A stretch of 64,000 bases of DNA from Leguminivora glycinivorella. Lineage: Eukaryota; Arthropoda; Insecta; Lepidoptera; Tortricidae. This document shows positions 1 through 11,400 of the stretch, piece by piece. Position numbers and translations under genes: made by a program. The notes beneath the pieces were generated by a model that saw only the letters and a program-made list of their open reading frames with translations, had not been told where the DNA came from and made no database searches. Each line of letters opens with the position of its first letter. Position 1 is the first letter of the stretch. The stretch lies in assembly GCF_023078275.1 (NCBI RefSeq), contig NC_062990.1, positions 13,035,549 through 13,099,548 of the forward strand, in the 5' to 3' direction.

Positions 1-1
1 C

Positions 2-196
2 AATCCACAGAAATGGAGTCATCTGCAACACCTGTCACTGGCAGATCCAACTTATCATACACCAAGCAACATTGATTTACTACTTGGAGTTCATATCTAC
101 TCAGACATCTTAATGAATGGAGTGATTAAAGGAGAACCAGGTACTCCCATAGCACAACAAACACGCTTGGGATATATACTGTCAGGAGGTCATTTG
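2..196 (+). pseudogene. BEL/Pao pol fragment upstream of RT
   Basis: An open frame of 65 codons enters from the window edge and contains the BEL/Pao-typical NIDLLLG and TRLGYILSG blocks that precede the reverse transcriptase. It stops at the hAT-like insertion. One copy of the 8-bp duplication (GTCATTTG) lies at 189-196, and the same frame resumes after the second copy at 1565-1572, so this and the next pol segment were one frame before the insertion. Confidence 0.85.
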
Positions 197-1564
197 TAGG
201 GTATGCAAAAACCGGTTAACTTAAAAAACCGGTTAATAACCGAGACTTTTCCTTCGAAACCGGTTAACCGGTTATTAACCGGTTTTGAGGATTTTTAGTA
301 AATGGCCGTACTACGCAATAATTACCATTATCTTTAAGAATTCTGATGTTGATGATATCGTAGCAGGTATTACTTGCACGATGAAGATCATTTTTATCCA
401 GTTTTTGGAAATTTGGTAAATGCGGAAATTGCTAAAAAAGGCTTGTGTGGTTTGAATGTGATTCGACAGTTGCGTTTTCTAGGTATGTCGCGAAGGTCTA
501 CAGCTCCCAGATCCCCTAGTAATACAAGCAATTGATGTAAGAAAACCAAGATCTCCATTTTACCTTTCTTTTAAAAAATATAGTTTGAAATATACGGTAG
601 ACTCCGGTTACAACGACGCTCAAGGGACCGCTGATATTACGTCGTACTAACCAGATGTCGTACAAAACGAATTTCATTTCTTTTAATTAAAAGTAATATC
701 TACATCTTTATTACTAAAACATTTCAATCAATAGGTTTATTAACAGCGTATCATTATCATCATAGTATTAATACCTTATTTTATTGTGACTTGTTTAGTT
801 AGAAAAGTCTTTTTTAGTATGCGTGCTTGCTCATCATTTGTAAGTAAAGCTAGTTTATACGCAATCGAAAAATACAAATTGGGTTCTATTTAGCTTATAA
901 GATTAGACCCGAGGGGAACAAATTGTTAAAATTTTAAATGCAATACTCCAAAAAGTTACGTGGCCACATTGTAATGTTGCTACTTGTTGTAGGCAAGACA
1001 GGGGGCCGTGCTCGGGTGGAAGTAGCCTTGTTTCCTCAAGTTACTAGTAAAACTAAAAACGTTGTCGCTCGTCGTTGCAACCGGACTTGACAGACGGATT
1101 CTGTGTAAAATGTATCGTAAAAAGCGGCTGGTCGTTAAAATCGGAGTCGTAATAAACGGATGTACTCTCATACTATCACATACGAAAACCAAATAAATAC
1201 CTGTGCTTATGTCGTTGTAAGAGGTTGGACGTTAGGTCTATGCGGAGTCGTAATATACTAACCGGACTCTACTGTATTGTATAAAATGTGTAATTGAGTA
1301 GACTCGGGACAAATTTTTAAAATAAAATCATTACAGATAATAATGTTGTCAATAAAAAGTAATTAATAAATCTTTATTATTACAAAACATTAAATAATTA
1401 CGTATTTTTGAACCTTTTAATGCCTAATTTTCCAAATTTTGAGAAATAAATACAATTTCGGTTATTAACCGGTTAGAGACTATAAAAACCGGTTTTTAAC
1501 AGAGGCCAAAAAGTCTCGGTTAACCGGTTTTTCGGTTAACCGGTTAACCGGTTTGCACACCCTA
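197..1564. mobile_element. Non-autonomous hAT-like element inserted in BEL/Pao pol
   Basis: The ends are inverted: the left end reads TAGGGTATGCAAA and the right end is the complement of TAGGGTGTGCAAA. Both continue into runs of CCGGTTAAC. The element is flanked by a perfect 8-bp duplication GTCATTTG (189-196 and 1565-1572). An 8-bp duplication with this kind of terminus is diagnostic of hAT. The 1368-bp interior has no long open frame and no recognisable transposase. It is also rich in inverted CCGGTT motifs near both ends, a subterminal repeat pattern common in hAT elements. Confidence 0.88.
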
Positions 1565-1569
1565 GTCAT

Positions 1570-2439
1570 TTGACAAACAACCGCACAAGAGAATTCAAAA
1601 CCATGCATCTGAACATAACTTTAGAGGAGATGGTAGAAAAATTTTGGGAGACAGAGAGATTAGAGTCAGAGGAAAACGACACTCTCACCCCACAAGAACT
1701 TAGAGCTGAGAAAATATATCAAGAAACTGTAACTAGAGATGTTGATGGAAGATACATTGTGGCACTTCCCTTTAAAAGCGACAAACCTATTTTACCTGAG
1801 AATTCGAGAGAAATTGCACTGAGAAGATTCATGAGCACTGAGAGAAGATTAGAAGCAAACAAAAAATTGAGAGAAGCCTACAACGAGGTCATGAGAGAGT
1901 ACATAACACTTCAACATATGGAATTGATCGAACGAGATGAGTCTGTTAAGAAGACTGACAAACGAGTCTATTTGTCACATCACCCTGTGATCCGTGAAGA
2001 TAGAGAAACTACCAAGTATCGCATAGTCTATGACGCTTCATGCAAAGGAAGCAACGGAGTGAGCCTCAACTCAGAACTGCTAGTTGGTCCGTCACTTCTG
2101 GGAGATCTTCGAGACATTCTTATGAGATGGAGAACACACAAAGTCTGTTTTGTGGCTGATGTCATCAAAATGTATCGCCAGATCCTTGTAAGAAGAGAAG
2201 ACACAGACTTTCAGAGAATACTTTGGAGATTTAGCCCTGATGAAGACATAAGAGAATACAGAATGCTAACAGTCACATTTGGAACAGCATGTGCGCCATT
2301 TTTAGCTATCAAAACCTTGAGACAAATAGCAATTGATGAGGCAAACACAGAAGAATATGCCCAAACTCGAGAGATTATCAACCACTCTTTCTACATGGAC
2401 GATGTACTGTCAGGGGAGATACAGAAGAAACCGCAATAG
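1570..2439 (+). pseudogene. BEL/Pao pol: reverse transcriptase segment, frameshifted
   Basis: This 289-codon open stretch carries the N-terminal RT blocks of BEL/Pao pol: a YRIVYDAS motif, a VADVIKMY catalytic block (first Asp) and an FYMDDVLSG block (the Asp pair). Just after the YMDD block the frame runs into a stop at 2437-2439. The homologous frame continues without a gap in another phase from about 2418, so a single small indel near 2416 breaks the ORF. There is no host ATG. The frame really begins upstream of the hAT-like insertion. Confidence 0.9.
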
Positions 2440-5021
2440 AAGCAAAACGTCAATTAACAGAAGTACTAAGAAGAGGAGGTTTTGAACTACAAAAATGGTC
2501 TTCAAATAGCAAAAAATTCATCAATACAGTCGAAACAGAGAAGAGAGCGAAGAAATGTGAGATAGACATCAACAAAAAAGAGACAATCAAAACCTTAGGA
2601 ATAACATGGAACTCAAACGAAGATACTCTCTTAGTAACTAACAAAATTAACACTTTATCTGAACAACGAGTAACTAAGAGAAACGTCTTAACTGTCATAG
2701 CTTCCTTGTTTGATCCAATGGGTTGGCTAGCACCATCTGTAGTCATGGGAAAGATATTTCTACAGAAGATTTGGTCAAGAGGATTATCATGGGATACAGA
2801 ACTACCAGAAGACTTAAAGACAGAGTGGAAAACCTTTTGCAATGGTATAGAGCACCTGTCACAAATTAAACTTGAGAGATGGATTGGAACAACCAACCAC
2901 AGTGAGTTAATAGAACTACATGGCTTCGCTGATGCATCAATGTCAGCCTATGCAGCAGTAGTCTACAGCAGAGTAATACAACCAGATGGAGAAGTCAAAG
3001 TGTCACTTATCATGGCAAAGACAAAAATCTCACCGATGAAAAAACAACTTACTTTGCCCCGTCTAGAATTGAGTGCAGCGCTACTACTGAGTCAACTGCT
3101 GAAACATGTTGCTACAGCTATGAAGATCCAAAACAAAAATACATACGCATATTCAGATTCAAAAGTAACTTTAGCTTGGATTCTCGGAGACCCGCTGAAA
3201 TGGACAACATTTGTGAAGAACCGAGTCATTGAAATCAACAATAACATAAATACTACATGGTCATACGTGAATACTAAAGAAAATCCTGCAGATCCAGCGT
3301 CGAGAGGAGTCACACCTGAGAAATTGAAAGAACATACCTTATGGTTTCAAGGTCCAACATTCTTACAACAAAGAGAATGGAAAAGAGAATCTCGTGAAGT
3401 AGAAGATACAGATCAAGAAACGAGAAAGTCTATCAAATGTGCTACTACTACAGTGTTAGAGAAGAAAGAAGAATTCATACTCACAATTTCAAAGAGATAT
3501 TCATCATTGAGAAGACTCATTTCAGTCATAGCTTACTGTCAAAGATGGCTGATGTTCAAAAACAAAGATGTAAAAGAAAACTTACCTCAGTATGTAACTC
3601 ATGATGAGCGAGAAAAAGCACTTACTACATGTATCAAGCTTTCACAGCAACTTGAATTTCCAGAAGAAATCGAAGCTTTGAGAAATCGTCAACCACTTAA
3701 GAAAAGAAGTCGAATACTGTCACTTACACCCTTTCTTGATGAAAAAGAAGTACTCAGAGTTGGAGGAAGATTGAAACATGCAGATTTAGAGTTCCTGAGC
3801 AAACATCCTGTCATTCTGTCTAAGAACAATGTACTGCTACCACTTTTACTCGATGACGCACACAAGAAGACATTGCATGGAGGCCCGCAACTTATGACAA
3901 TATACTTGAGAGGAAGATACTGGCTGATTGACGCAGGAAATACTATCAAGAAGTATGTTAGAAACTGCTTTCCTTGCGCTAAACAAAAAGCGAAAACTGT
4001 AACTCAACTGATGGGCGATTTACCTGAAATAAGAGTTAAGCCATCAAGAGCATTTCTTACTACAGGTGTAGATTTCGCAGGTCCAGTCAACGTGCGCATG
4101 AGCCCTGGACGAGGAACGAAAACGTTCAAAGCATACATATGTATTTTCATCTGCATGGTAACTAAAGCTATACACATAGAATGTGTGAGTAACATGACAA
4201 TGGAAGCGTTCATGGCTGCATTTCGAAGATTTACATCACGAAGAGGATTCGTCAAAGAGATGTGGAGCGACCACGGTACTAATTTCATTGCATCGAGCAA
4301 AGAAATACTAGAGACTTGGAGACTTGGCAAATCAACGATCCCAGTTGAACTAGCAGCCTTACTAGACACTGAAGGTACCAAGTGGAAGTTCATCCCTCCT
4401 GGATCACCAAATCACGGGGGATTATGGGAAGCGGGGGTGAAGAGTTCGAAATTCCATCTAAAGAGAACCCTCGGAGATACTACACCTACCTTCGAAGAAT
4501 TATCAACGCTTCTGAACCAGATCGAAGCTTGTCTTAACTCGAGACCCTTATCACCGCTGAGCGATCATCCTGATGACCTAGAGCCGTTGACACCAGCACA
4601 CTTTCTTGTCGGAGAACCATTAGTCACAATACCAGAGAGAGATTTGACTCAACATAAAGCAAATTCCCTATCGAGATGGCAAAATATGCAAAGAATGTTA
4701 CAGATATTTTGGCGAAAATGGCAAACAGAATTTCTTACAAGATTACAAGAGAGACCTAAGTGGAAAATTAGACAACAAGAGTTCAACGTCGGAGATTTAG
4801 TGTTAATCAAAGACTATAGATTACCTCCTAGTAAATGGCTACTAGGTAGAGTGTTACTGAAACATTCTGGAAAAGATAATGTTACGCGAGTCTACGACGT
4901 CCGCACAGCAACTGGAGTGTTAACTAGATCGATTTCGAAGCTGTGCCCACTACCAGATGTTGGAAGAAAGGATTCTGCTGTTCTTCAGGCGGGAGAATGT
5001 CGTGGCCAGCAAGAAGATTGA
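2418..5021 (+). CDS. BEL/Pao pol: RT end, RNase H and integrase (retroelement ORF)
   Basis: The long open frame continues pol after the frameshift; its first in-frame Met is at 2706 in the LFDPMGWLAP block that ends the BEL/Pao RT. Then come RNase H (LHGFADASMSAY, about 2918-2953), an integrase zinc-binding region (His residues, then CFPCAK at about 3967) and an integrase core. The core has its Asp in TGVDFAGPV (about 4062), a second Asp in WSDHGTNF (about 4264) and its Glu in GGLWEAGVKSS (about 4419). The C-terminal DNA-binding part ends at 5021, slightly inside the LTR. It has no stop except the terminal one, so this copy is fairly young. Confidence 0.92.
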   Translation, partial: DTEETAIEAKRQLTEVLRRGGFELQKWSSNSKKFINTVETEKRAKKCEIDINKKETIKTLGITWNSNEDTLLVTNKINTLSEQRVTKRNVLTVIASLFDPMGWLAPSVVMGKIFLQKIWSRGLSWDTELPEDLKTEWKTFCNGIEHLSQIKLERWIGTTNHSELIELHGFADASMSAYAAVVYSRVIQPDGEVKVSLIMAKTKISPMKKQLTLPRLELSAALLLSQLLKHVATAMKIQNKNTYAYSDSKVTLAWILGDPLKWTTFVKNRVIEINNNINTTWSYVNTKENPADPASRGVTPEKLKEHTLWFQGPTFLQQREWKRESREVEDTDQETRKSIKCATTTVLEKKEEFILTISKRYSSLRRLISVIAYCQRWLMFKNKDVKENLPQYVTHDEREKALTTCIKLSQQLEFPEEIEALRNRQPLKKRSRILSLTPFLDEKEVLRVGGRLKHADLEFLSKHPVILSKNNVLLPLLLDDAHKKTLHGGPQLMTIYLRGRYWLIDAGNTIKKYVRNCFPCAKQKAKTVTQLMGDLPEIRVKPSRAFLTTGVDFAGPVNVRMSPGRGTKTFKAYICIFICMVTKAIHIECVSNMTMEAFMAAFRRFTSRRGFVKEMWSDHGTNFIASSKEILETWRLGKSTIPVELAALLDTEGTKWKFIPPGSPNHGGLWEAGVKSSKFHLKRTLGDTTPTFEELSTLLNQIEACLNSRPLSPLSDHPDDLEPLTPAHFLVGEPLVTIPERDLTQHKANSLSRWQNMQRMLQIFWRKWQTEFLTRLQERPKWKIRQQEFNVGDLVLIKDYRLPPSKWLLGRVLLKHSGKDNVTRVYDVRTATGVLTRSISKLCPLPDVGRKDSAVLQAGECRGQQED

Positions 5022-5210
5022 CCATCGAGAATCGATATAGCTGTCACATTTTTGAATTGCTGTCAACTGAAGCTTACATTATGAAGACAGAAGTCTAGAT
5101 TTTTATTTTTGCAATATATTTCAATGAATTAACATGTATACGTTTTAACTAAGATTCTTATCAATAAATAAGAGTTATTGCATTACGGCGTCTCAGTTCT
5201 TATATTCACA
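4998..5210 (+). repeat. Probable 3' LTR of the BEL/Pao element
   Basis: A purine-rich tract (GGCGGGAGAA, 4988-4997) immediately precedes TGTCGTGGCC, as expected for a polypurine tract followed by an LTR starting in TG. An AATAAA signal at 5163-5168 and an end in TTCACA at 5210 give a 213-bp LTR. The 5' LTR is outside the window, so the exact ends are inferred. Confidence 0.5.
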
Positions 5211-5383
5211 TTTAGAGTAGATGAGTTTACAAGCTATGATTCCCGCTGATCTAGGAAACTGTAATTAGAAAACGATTCAAAATTGTATTCAGCACCACTA
5301 TTCATAATAATAGCAATGTTAAGTCGTTTTTATGTATTTTTTTACATGTGTCTGTGTTTGATGAAATAATTTCATATTTTTAG
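5211..5383 (+). other. hppy intron end before the first visible exon
   Basis: Short AT-rich intron sequence ending in a pyrimidine-rich tract and TTTTTAG at 5377-5383. No further element was recognised. Confidence 0.6.
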
Positions 5384-5490
5384 GACATCTACCACGTGAC
5401 GGGTCCGCTGACCGAGCTGCAGATAGCCTACATGTGTCGCGAGACTCTTATGGGGCTATCCTATCTGCATAGTATGGGCAAGATGCATCG
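5384..5490 (+). CDS. hppy: hppy exon (kinase helices D-E, to the HR of HRD)
   Basis: Translates from phase 0 as DIYHVTGPLTELQ through GLSYLHSMGKMHR, nearly identical to the matching stretch of animal MAP4K3. The acceptor is TTTTTAG and the donor CG|GTGAGC. It ends two bases into the Arg codon of the HRD catalytic loop, so the catalytic Asp is in the next exon. Confidence 0.95.
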
Positions 5491-8400
5491 GTGAGCATTT
5501 TATCTGAATATATAAAAGAAGAAACTGACTGACTGACTGACATATCAACGCACAGCCGAAATCCTTGCTCTTAGAGATTCCAAATTTGGCACGTAGGTTC
5601 CTTATAAGGTGTAGAGGAGCACTAAGAAACGATTTTGCAAAATTCTCCTCTTAAGGAGCAAAAGCAACTTATTATATAAAGCCTTCCAAATCACCTGCAT
5701 TAGTCTAATATACTTAGTCAAAGTTCACTTTTAATTGTAAATATCTACCTCTACAATGTACCGACGACCGGTCTGACCTAGTCGATAGTGACCCAGCCTG
5801 CTAAGCTGATGTTCTTGGGTTCGAATCCCGGTAAGGGGCATTCATTTGTGTGATGAGGATGAACACAGATATTTGTTTCGGAGTCATGGATGTTTTCTAT
5901 ATGAATATAAGTATGTATTTAGGTTCTATCTATATAATTATGCATGTCGTCGCCTAGCACCAAAGACATATGTAACTCCGTATATTTACACGGATGAGGT
6001 CTAAGATTTTTTTTTTTAAAGAAAAAAACGTACCTCAAAGCCATAGAGAATAATGTACGGTGACCTAGATGGCGTTACACCTTTGGAGAACGCTCGGCTA
6101 GATGGCGCTAATATTATTAATATTTGACATTTTAACACATATCAAGCTAACAATATGGGCCAAATTGTCAAAATTGAGGTTCAAAAGTTTTAAGCTTGTG
6201 TCGAGAGATGGCAGTCTATGCACTGTGATTACACATTTTACTTTGACAGTAGCTCTCTATAATACTCAAACCCCTTTGCCTAGCACTAACACCCATAGTA
6301 CAAGCTTTAGTTTTGGGCTGTGTAAAGTGTCCCCAATATTTATTTATTTATATTTTCCAGGGACATAAAAGGCGCGAACATCTTGCTAACGGAATGCGGG
6401 GACGTCAAGCTGGCTGATTTCGGGGTCTCGGCTCAGATCACTGCCACCATCAATAAGCGGAAGTCTTTCATCGGGACTCCATATTGGATGGCACCAGAGG
6501 TTTGATACTCAACAACAATGATTTAACCCAGTTTTCATCATTATATGCTCTCCTTTCCTGTTCCTTCATACCTCTCTGTTGTTCATTATTCATCTTCTCA
6601 TTGGATGGCACCAGAAGTTTCATACTATGCTACTATTGTATAATATGCAATTTGATTTAACCCAGTTTTCATAATCATTTGCTTACTGTCGTCCCTTCAC
6701 TTGGGTCGGTACAGGATATCTTTTTCCTCCATACATACCACAGGGTCGAGTGGAAAAAAAACGAGGCCTTTGCCCAGCAGTGGGATACTAAGAGAGGCTA
6801 ATAAATAAAATCAAAGAGGATCGAGTATTATAGACAGTTACTGTCGAAGTAAAATGTGTAATCAAAGTGCATAGACAGGCTTAAAACTTTTGAACCTCAG
6901 TTTTGACAATTTGGCCCATATTCTTAGCTTGATATGTGTTAAAATGTCAAATATTAATATTAGCGCCATCTATCTGAGCGTACCCCGAAGGTGTAATGCC
7001 ATCTAAGCCATCATACCTTTTTTGAATGGTACTCAGGTACGTTTTTTTCTTACACTTTATCTGTCTATACGGAACTCCGTATAGACAGATAAAGTCTAAA
7101 TATAAAGTCTATATAGTCTAACGATATATAACTATATATCGTCACTACTTTGAAAAAATCTCGTATCTCACACTGCTCCTCAAAGACAAAACGTAGTAAG
7201 TCTATATGTATTCCATACATACTTAATACATTTTTCTCTTTATTTACAGAAGAAGATACAAGTTTTTTTCAAAGTAGTGCCGATATGTCTTTGATAAAAT
7301 CAAAGTGCCAGCATGCAAGTCATGCAACAGCGCATAAAACTCCTCAACCAACTTTTTGTTTTCCAGGTGGCAGCAGTGGAAAGAAAGGGCGGCTACAATC
7401 AGCTCTGTGACATCTGGGCTTGCGGTATCACCGCCATAGAACTAGCAGAGTTGCAACCTCCCATGTTCGAGCTACATCCTATGAGGGTGTGTACTTTATG
7501 TTTATACTAAGCCACAATAGGCAAATTGACTGTAGTTAAAAAAATATATTTTATACCATGCACGAAATATAGCATCAGATAATTAGAAGAAAAACATGGA
7601 CAGAAGTTATTTTTAAATCCAATTTCTATTTAATAAGTCAGGTAGAAATATATAAAGTAACCACAGAACTTAATTTAGATAGAAGAAACAAATTCATATA
7701 TTTGTATAGGGGCCGAGCGTGTCAAATTTTGTACTAAAGTTGATTCTTGCCTGTAATTTTAAATATGTCTCAGGCTCTTGATTGTTCATAATTTTTGTGT
7801 TGTTGCAATTGAATATCACGTAACGAGGCATTTTTTATGTTTTGGTTGACTTCAACTTACAAAAATTGACGCCCGAAAGCTGCAAGCTGCGAGTAAAGAC
7901 GGACAACTCAGTAGATTTCACTGAGTTCATTTGACACGATAAGTAGATACGTTTGCTTGATCTATGGTATATATGACATCTGTGAAAGTAACTGAGTTGA
8001 CCGTGACGTCGCTCAATTCGATTTCATATAAATTCCATATTAGCAAGTTGTTCAAATTCGTTTTGACAGTTCTTAACAAGAAGCTGATTTGACTAGGAGG
8101 CAAGTAGCCTATTTATCGACATAATAATTAAGAGTTTTGAATGATTCACGGTTATTTTCATTAGGCTTATATTGACCGGGATGTCCGGGATATAGATCGA
8201 TTGATTAGGAGTGCCTTTGTGATTTTTGTCGAGCTCCCGATATTTTGACGTAGTGGCATCATGACCATGGAATACCTCCCGGTTCTCCCGGTCAATATAA
8301 GAGAAAGTCTAATGACATAATTATTGTTATCTCATAAGGGGGTCCCCCAGGTCACTAAGTTTGGTACTGTCGTATAGAATTCCATCTCGTAAGCTCGTAA

Positions 8401-11400
8401 AATTTACAAAAACACGACGAGTATCTTAGGCTACGGGCCTTCGGTTCAGTGCGGAGCTGAGCCTGCGCAAGTAATCGATACAACCGACTGAATAAAAAAT
8501 TCTCAAATCGACTGTTCCACGGAAAATAAATAAATATTAGGGACACCTTACACAGATCAACTTAGCCCCAAACTAAGCAAAGCTTGTACTATGGCTGTTA
8601 AGACGATATAACATACTTAAATACTCGTAGATAAGTACATACTTATATACATAGAAAACATCCATGACTCAGGAACAAATATCTGTGTTCATCACACAAA
8701 TAAATGATCTTACCGGGATTCGAACACGGCAGGATCACTACCGACTGAGCCAGACCGGTCGTCAAATCTGCCTAATATTTCCTTCAAAAATAATAGTCAG
8801 CGTTTACATATTCATTAACGTTACGGCTCAGCCACGACATTGGTGTAAGCGCGGCAGCGGTATGCGGCGGCCATACATTGGAGCGAGACACAGCGATGGG
8901 ACTTTTCATTCGCACGTATGGCTGCCGCTCACCGCTGTCGCGCTTAGACCAATGTCGTGGCCGGGCCGTTAAGCTAGTTCCTTTTCGTGATGCATATCTA
9001 ACGCTCAGATTTTTTCTGTTTTTTTTTGTCTGTATTGTTACATGTTTTTTAACTATCTTAATGATTGCAGGTCCTCTTCTTGATGTCTAAGTCGGGCTTC
9101 AAGCCGCCGCAACTGAAGGAGCGTGAGCGCTGGTCGCAACTCTTCCACGCATTCCTTAAATTGGCGCTCACTAAGAACCCGAAGAAGAGGCCCACAGCTG
9201 ACAAACTACTACAGGTATAGTTACATTTTAGTTTAAATGCGTCAGTTTGAAGCTAGACGGCGCACAGAACTCGCTAAGCGCGATGAGCTAAAAGCCAGAC
9301 CACCTGTGGCTATTACCATAGATTAAATTATAAGAACCGCCTAAGAACGCATATACACTACACCGCACATAGATGGCGCCACGAAAAATGCCTTGTTGCC
9401 ATCGATTCTTTGTAGATTGGCGTTGTGTCACTTTCGAGCCATAAATCTAAGTGAAAAGTGACACTTAACGCCATCTACAAGTATAACCGAAAGCTACAAG
9501 ACATTTTTTTTTGTGGCGCCATCTATGTGTGGTGTAGTGTATGCGCGTTCTTAGGCGGTCGCATTTTAATGTATGGGATGGTATGATCTTGTTATATTTA
9601 ATCTATGTTATTACTTACAATTATGTCGGAGGGGTGCTGACCTGCCGCGAGTGTGGTCGCACATTCGTAGCAAAAACTAGCCAACCAATCAGAGATGAGT
9701 CCAGATTATCCCGCCACTGGTCATCGGTGCTTTTTTTTATTTTCACCAAGAATCCGAATGTCTATTATATAATTAACTAGCGACCCGCCCCGGCTTCGCA
9801 CGGGTACTATACCTACCTACATGTAAACCTTCCTCTAGAATCACTCTATCTATTTAAAAAAAACCGCATCAAAATCCGTTGCGTAGTTTTAAAGATTTAA
9901 GCATACATAGGGACATAGGGACAGGGAAAGCGACTTTGTTTTATACTATGTAGTGACTAACCTTAATATAGATTATGGTACTATTGCGACGTAACTGCGT
10001 CCTGTAACATAGGGTTTCCAAGCTCGGGACACAGGTTCGTGATTTTCTGAAATTGTTATTTTATATAATAAACTTCATTTTTTTTTCATAATAGATAGAT
10101 TTGGACACAACTAAAACAATAGGGAACTTGACTGTAGTTAAAATAAAATATTTTATACCATTCACGAAAAATGCACAATTTTTTTTTAAATCAAATTTCT
10201 TTTTAATAAGTCAGGTAGAAATATATAACGTAACTGAGTTGACCGTGACGTCACTCAATTCGATTTCATATAAATTCCATATTAGCAAGTCGTTCAAATT
10301 CGTTTTGACAGTTCTATAAAAGAAGCTGATTTGACTAGGATGCAAGCCTATTCAGCATAAAATTACCATTTACTAACTATCCTGCTCTTATTTGTCAGAC
10401 TTGACCATAGATTTTAATGGTTTTAATTTTGTTCACAGCACTCGTTCTTCCAACAAGATATGAACAAGCGGCTCGCCATAGAATTATTACAAAAGTACTC
10501 GAATCCACCAAGTGTGTGTACCAACTCCGAAATGGATGACGAAGGGGTACGTTTATCGTGATTAATAATAATAACAGGCCTTTGCATCTATAACAGATGA
10601 TTCAAGCAGCATCCTTGCGACACTTACGTTCGTGGCTGTATAGCCCAATTCGAGAGAGGATCCCTCGTCCGCACACATGGCAGGTGTATGCTCCCCCAGA
10701 TGGGCGGGGGTTGGAGGCCTGCTCGTGACGCCTCATGCGTTTATCATTCAAGGAGGAGAACCAGGCGTTGTCGTGCTTGGATTGACCGTCATGGACAACA
10801 CGGCGCCACGTGGGTCGGTCTTATCGTGATTAACGTTTTAGAAAACAGGGACGAATATATCTGGTATATATGTCTGGTAGAGATCGTTCTTTAGCGGTAA
10901 GATCACCTGTTGTCTGCCTCTATTATAATATTGTCCCGGAGCTGTAAGCTGTATTGAACAATTTATATTATAGTAATGTAGAATGTAACTGTGACTAAAG
11001 TAAAAAACAGTACTTTATTATGTTAATCACCTCGTGTTATAAATAAGCTGTAAGTTCACATTTTTGACACATGACAGCGTCCACAAAACGTGGACTCGCG
11101 CGACCTAATGAAATTTTAAATAAAATTCTGTAATAATATTAAAAAAAATTGAGTACTTAAAAACAATATATCGCTTACTTTTAACATAATCTAACACATG
11201 TTACGTTTTTGCGGATTTTCGTTAGTGAGTATTTTACGATATTAATTTATCACGCAGGATTTACTTATTATGTAATTTATCATTCATTTTTAGGGTTCCG
11301 TAGTCAACTAGGAACCCTTATAGTTTCGCCATGTCTGTCTGTCCGTCCGTCCGTCCGTCCGTCCGTCCGTCCGTCCGTCCGTCCGCGGATAATCTCAGTA

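Larger units (their letters stand above)
1..5210 (+). mobile_element. BEL/Pao LTR retrotransposon, 3' part (pol plus 3' LTR)
   Basis: The pol reading frame of a BEL/Pao element runs from the window edge to 5021 and is followed by a probable 3' LTR. Domains in order are the segment upstream of RT (2-196), reverse transcriptase with a YMDD box (about 2392-2403), RNase H, an integrase zinc-binding region and a DDE integrase core. It is interrupted by a hAT-like insertion at 197-1564 and a frameshift near 2416, so it cannot encode an intact polyprotein as it stands. The gag, protease and 5' LTR would lie upstream of the window. It sits in the hppy intron before the first exon visible here, in the same orientation as the gene. 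Confidence 0.93.
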
